From Gemmatimonadota bacterium (GTDB lineage Bacteria > Gemmatimonadota > Gemmatimonadetes > Gemmatimonadales > Gemmatimonadaceae): a DNA stretch of 18,889 nt. This document shows positions 17,757 through 18,889 of the stretch, piece after piece. Position numbers and translations under genes: made by a program. A model generated the notes under the pieces. The model ran no database searches. It was not told where the DNA came from and saw only the letters and a list, made by a program, of their open reading frames with translations. Every line of letters starts with the position of its first letter. Position 1 is the first letter of the stretch. Location: positions 1 to 18,889 of the forward strand of contig JAEUJK010000313.1 in NCBI GenBank assembly GCA_016794735.1, written 5' to 3'.

Positions 17757-18721
17757 TGGCCCTGGTGTTCACCGGGGGGACGATCTCGATGCGCTTCGAT
17801 GCGGGCGCCGGTGGTGCCGTGCCGGCGCTGGGCGCGGAGGAGATCCTCGAGGCGACTGGGGGCGTGCGCGATGTCGCACATTTGCGCATCGAGGAGTTTG
17901 GCCGCTTTCCCGGGCCGCACATGTCGATCGCGCGCGAATGGGCGCTGCGGTCGCGCCTCGCGGAGCTGGTGGCCGATCCGACGATCGATGGGGTCGTGGT
18001 CACGCATGGGACGGACACCATCGAGGAGTCTGCCTACCTGGCCACGCGCTCGATCGACACGCCCAAGCCGATCGTGTTCACCGGGGCGATGCGCAACGCG
18101 TCGGAGTTGAGCTGGGACGGCCCGGCCAACCTGTGCGATGCCGTGCGTGTGGCGGCCTCCGCGGACGCCCGCGGGTACGGCACACTCGTCGTGCTCAACG
18201 GGCGCGTCTTCTCGGCGCTCGACGTGACCAAGGCGCACACGCACATGCTCGACGCGTTTGAAAGCCCGGGGTTGGGTCCGGTGGGCGTCGTCGATGACGG
18301 CGAGGTGGTCTTTCGCCGCATGTTGCCGCCAACCTCCCCCATCCTGTCGCCGGCGGCACTCGCCGAGCCGGTGGACATCATCCTCGCGTATTCGGGTGCC
18401 AATGGTCGTTTGGTCGACTGCGCGCGCGAGAGTGCGCGTGGACTCGTGATCGCGGCGCTGGGCCGCGGGAACGTGCCGCCTGAGATGTCCGAGGCCATTG
18501 GGCGCTGCGTGACCGCGGGGCTCCCGGTGGTGGTCGCGTCGCGAGCGCCTCGCGGCCGCGTGGGACAGACCTATGGCTACGAGGGCGGGGGACGCCACCT
18601 CGCGAGACTCGGGGCCATCTTCACGGGATCGCGCCGGCCCCAGCAGGCGCGCATCGACCTGATGCTCGCGCTTGGCGCCGGGCTCACTGGCGACGCGCTC
18701 CGCGCCGTATTTGATGGCTGA
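17747..18721 (+). CDS. Asparaginase family protein
   Basis: The family hydrolyses L-asparagine to aspartate and ammonia. The 324-residue protein has the two-domain asparaginase plan and no signal peptide, so it should be cytoplasmic. Catalytic residues fall at the same numbers as in E. coli AnsB: Thr12 in FTGGTIS, Thr89-Asp90 in THGTDT and Lys162 in LDVTKAH. The flexible loop after Thr12 reads MRFDAGAGGAVPA and has no tyrosine, whereas classical enzymes use a loop tyrosine (Tyr25) for catalysis. Relatives with this GTISM loop exist in my memory of actinobacterial-type annotations, but the activity should not be assumed. The frame opens at 17678 inside the SDR gene. I prefer the GTG at 17747, with GGGAG six bases upstream; a GTG at 17756 is possible. 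Substrate specificity is uncertain. Confidence 0.87.
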   Translation: MRVVALVFTGGTISMRFDAGAGGAVPALGAEEILEATGGVRDVAHLRIEEFGRFPGPHMSIAREWALRSRLAELVADPTIDGVVVTHGTDTIEESAYLATRSIDTPKPIVFTGAMRNASELSWDGPANLCDAVRVAASADARGYGTLVVLNGRVFSALDVTKAHTHMLDAFESPGLGPVGVVDDGEVVFRRMLPPTSPILSPAALAEPVDIILAYSGANGRLVDCARESARGLVIAALGRGNVPPEMSEAIGRCVTAGLPVVVASRAPRGRVGQTYGYEGGGRHLARLGAIFTGSRRPQQARIDLMLALGAGLTGDALRAVFDG

Positions 18722-18889
18722 GGCTCGGCTGCAGCCCCCGGCGGCGGTCTGCGACATCGCGCGTCGCCTCGAGCAGGCAGGGTACGAGACCTGGTGTGTT
18801 GGCGGCGCCGTGCGCGACGCCCTGCTTGGCCTGCCGCACCTCGACTGGGACCTCGCCACGGCCGCGACGCCGCCGCAGGTGCGTCGCCT
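18714..18889 (+). CDS. CCA-adding tRNA nucleotidyltransferase/poly(A) polymerase family (3' end missing)
   Basis: Only the first 58 codons are inside the window. They show the class II nucleotidyltransferase head: CVGGAVRDALLG (about 28-39, with Gly30-Gly31 and Arg34-Asp35) followed by LDWDLATAA, whose Asp44 and Asp46 form the metal-binding DxD. In bacteria this head belongs to enzymes that add or repair the CCA end of tRNA, or to poly(A) polymerase I. The two cannot be separated from this fragment, although CCA-adding is more likely outside gammaproteobacteria. The ATG overlaps the asparaginase stop by eight bases, so translation may be coupled. Confidence 0.88.
   Translation, partial: MAEARLQPPAAVCDIARRLEQAGYETWCVGGAVRDALLGLPHLDWDLATAATPPQVRR

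Overview
The window is 18.9 kb of high-GC, densely packed bacterial DNA. It holds eighteen protein genes, all on the + strand except ctaA. Genes commonly overlap by a few bases, and I see no tRNA, rRNA, transposase, integrase or CRISPR array. The gene set fits an aerobic Gram-negative (diderm) bacterium: heme A synthase, a type IV pilus retraction ATPase, a phosphoheptose isomerase and separately encoded AccB/AccC subunits. The overall style (a Pro/Glu/Val-rich TPR-like protein, then aroQ, an M24 peptidase, accB, pilT, accC, and later ftsK, yraN, recA, recX) makes Gemmatimonadota my best guess. That is an inference from general familiarity, not a proof.

Layout. Bases 1-6827 hold the end of a repeat-rich TPR-like protein, aroQ (shikimate pathway), an M24B aminopeptidase, accB, pilT, accC and a ComB-like phosphatase. 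Bases 6824-9620 hold ftsK (chromosome segregation) and yraN (putative nuclease). Bases 9621-11579 hold recA with its own candidate promoter, then recX behind a structured 132-base spacer. Bases 11576-12574 hold ctaA on the opposite strand; it converges on recX through a shared CTAG and diverges from alaS. Bases 12650-18889 hold alaS, an unrecognised 100-residue protein, a CpsB/YwqE-type PHP phosphatase, gmhA, an SDR oxidoreductase, an asparaginase and the start of a tRNA CCA-adding enzyme, nearly all overlapping.

How the genes work together. AccB and AccC are the biotin carrier and biotin carboxylase halves of acetyl-CoA carboxylase (no accA/accD here). RecA and RecX are recombinase and modulator, with FtsK and YraN just upstream, so bases 6824-11579 form a DNA maintenance block. 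AlaS and the CCA-adding enzyme belong to tRNA charging and maturation. The PHP phosphatase and GmhA may both serve the cell surface. Frequent start/stop overlaps suggest long transcripts with translational coupling.

This is mainly a housekeeping region. I did not find a clear new defence, mobile or biosynthetic system. The most interesting signals are regulatory: competing RNA pairings between recA and recX, a possible operator upstream of recA, and a probable leaderless promoter for alaS. Smaller points are a 12-residue repeat array, pilT lying between accB and accC, an asparaginase without the usual loop tyrosine, and the 100-residue orphan.
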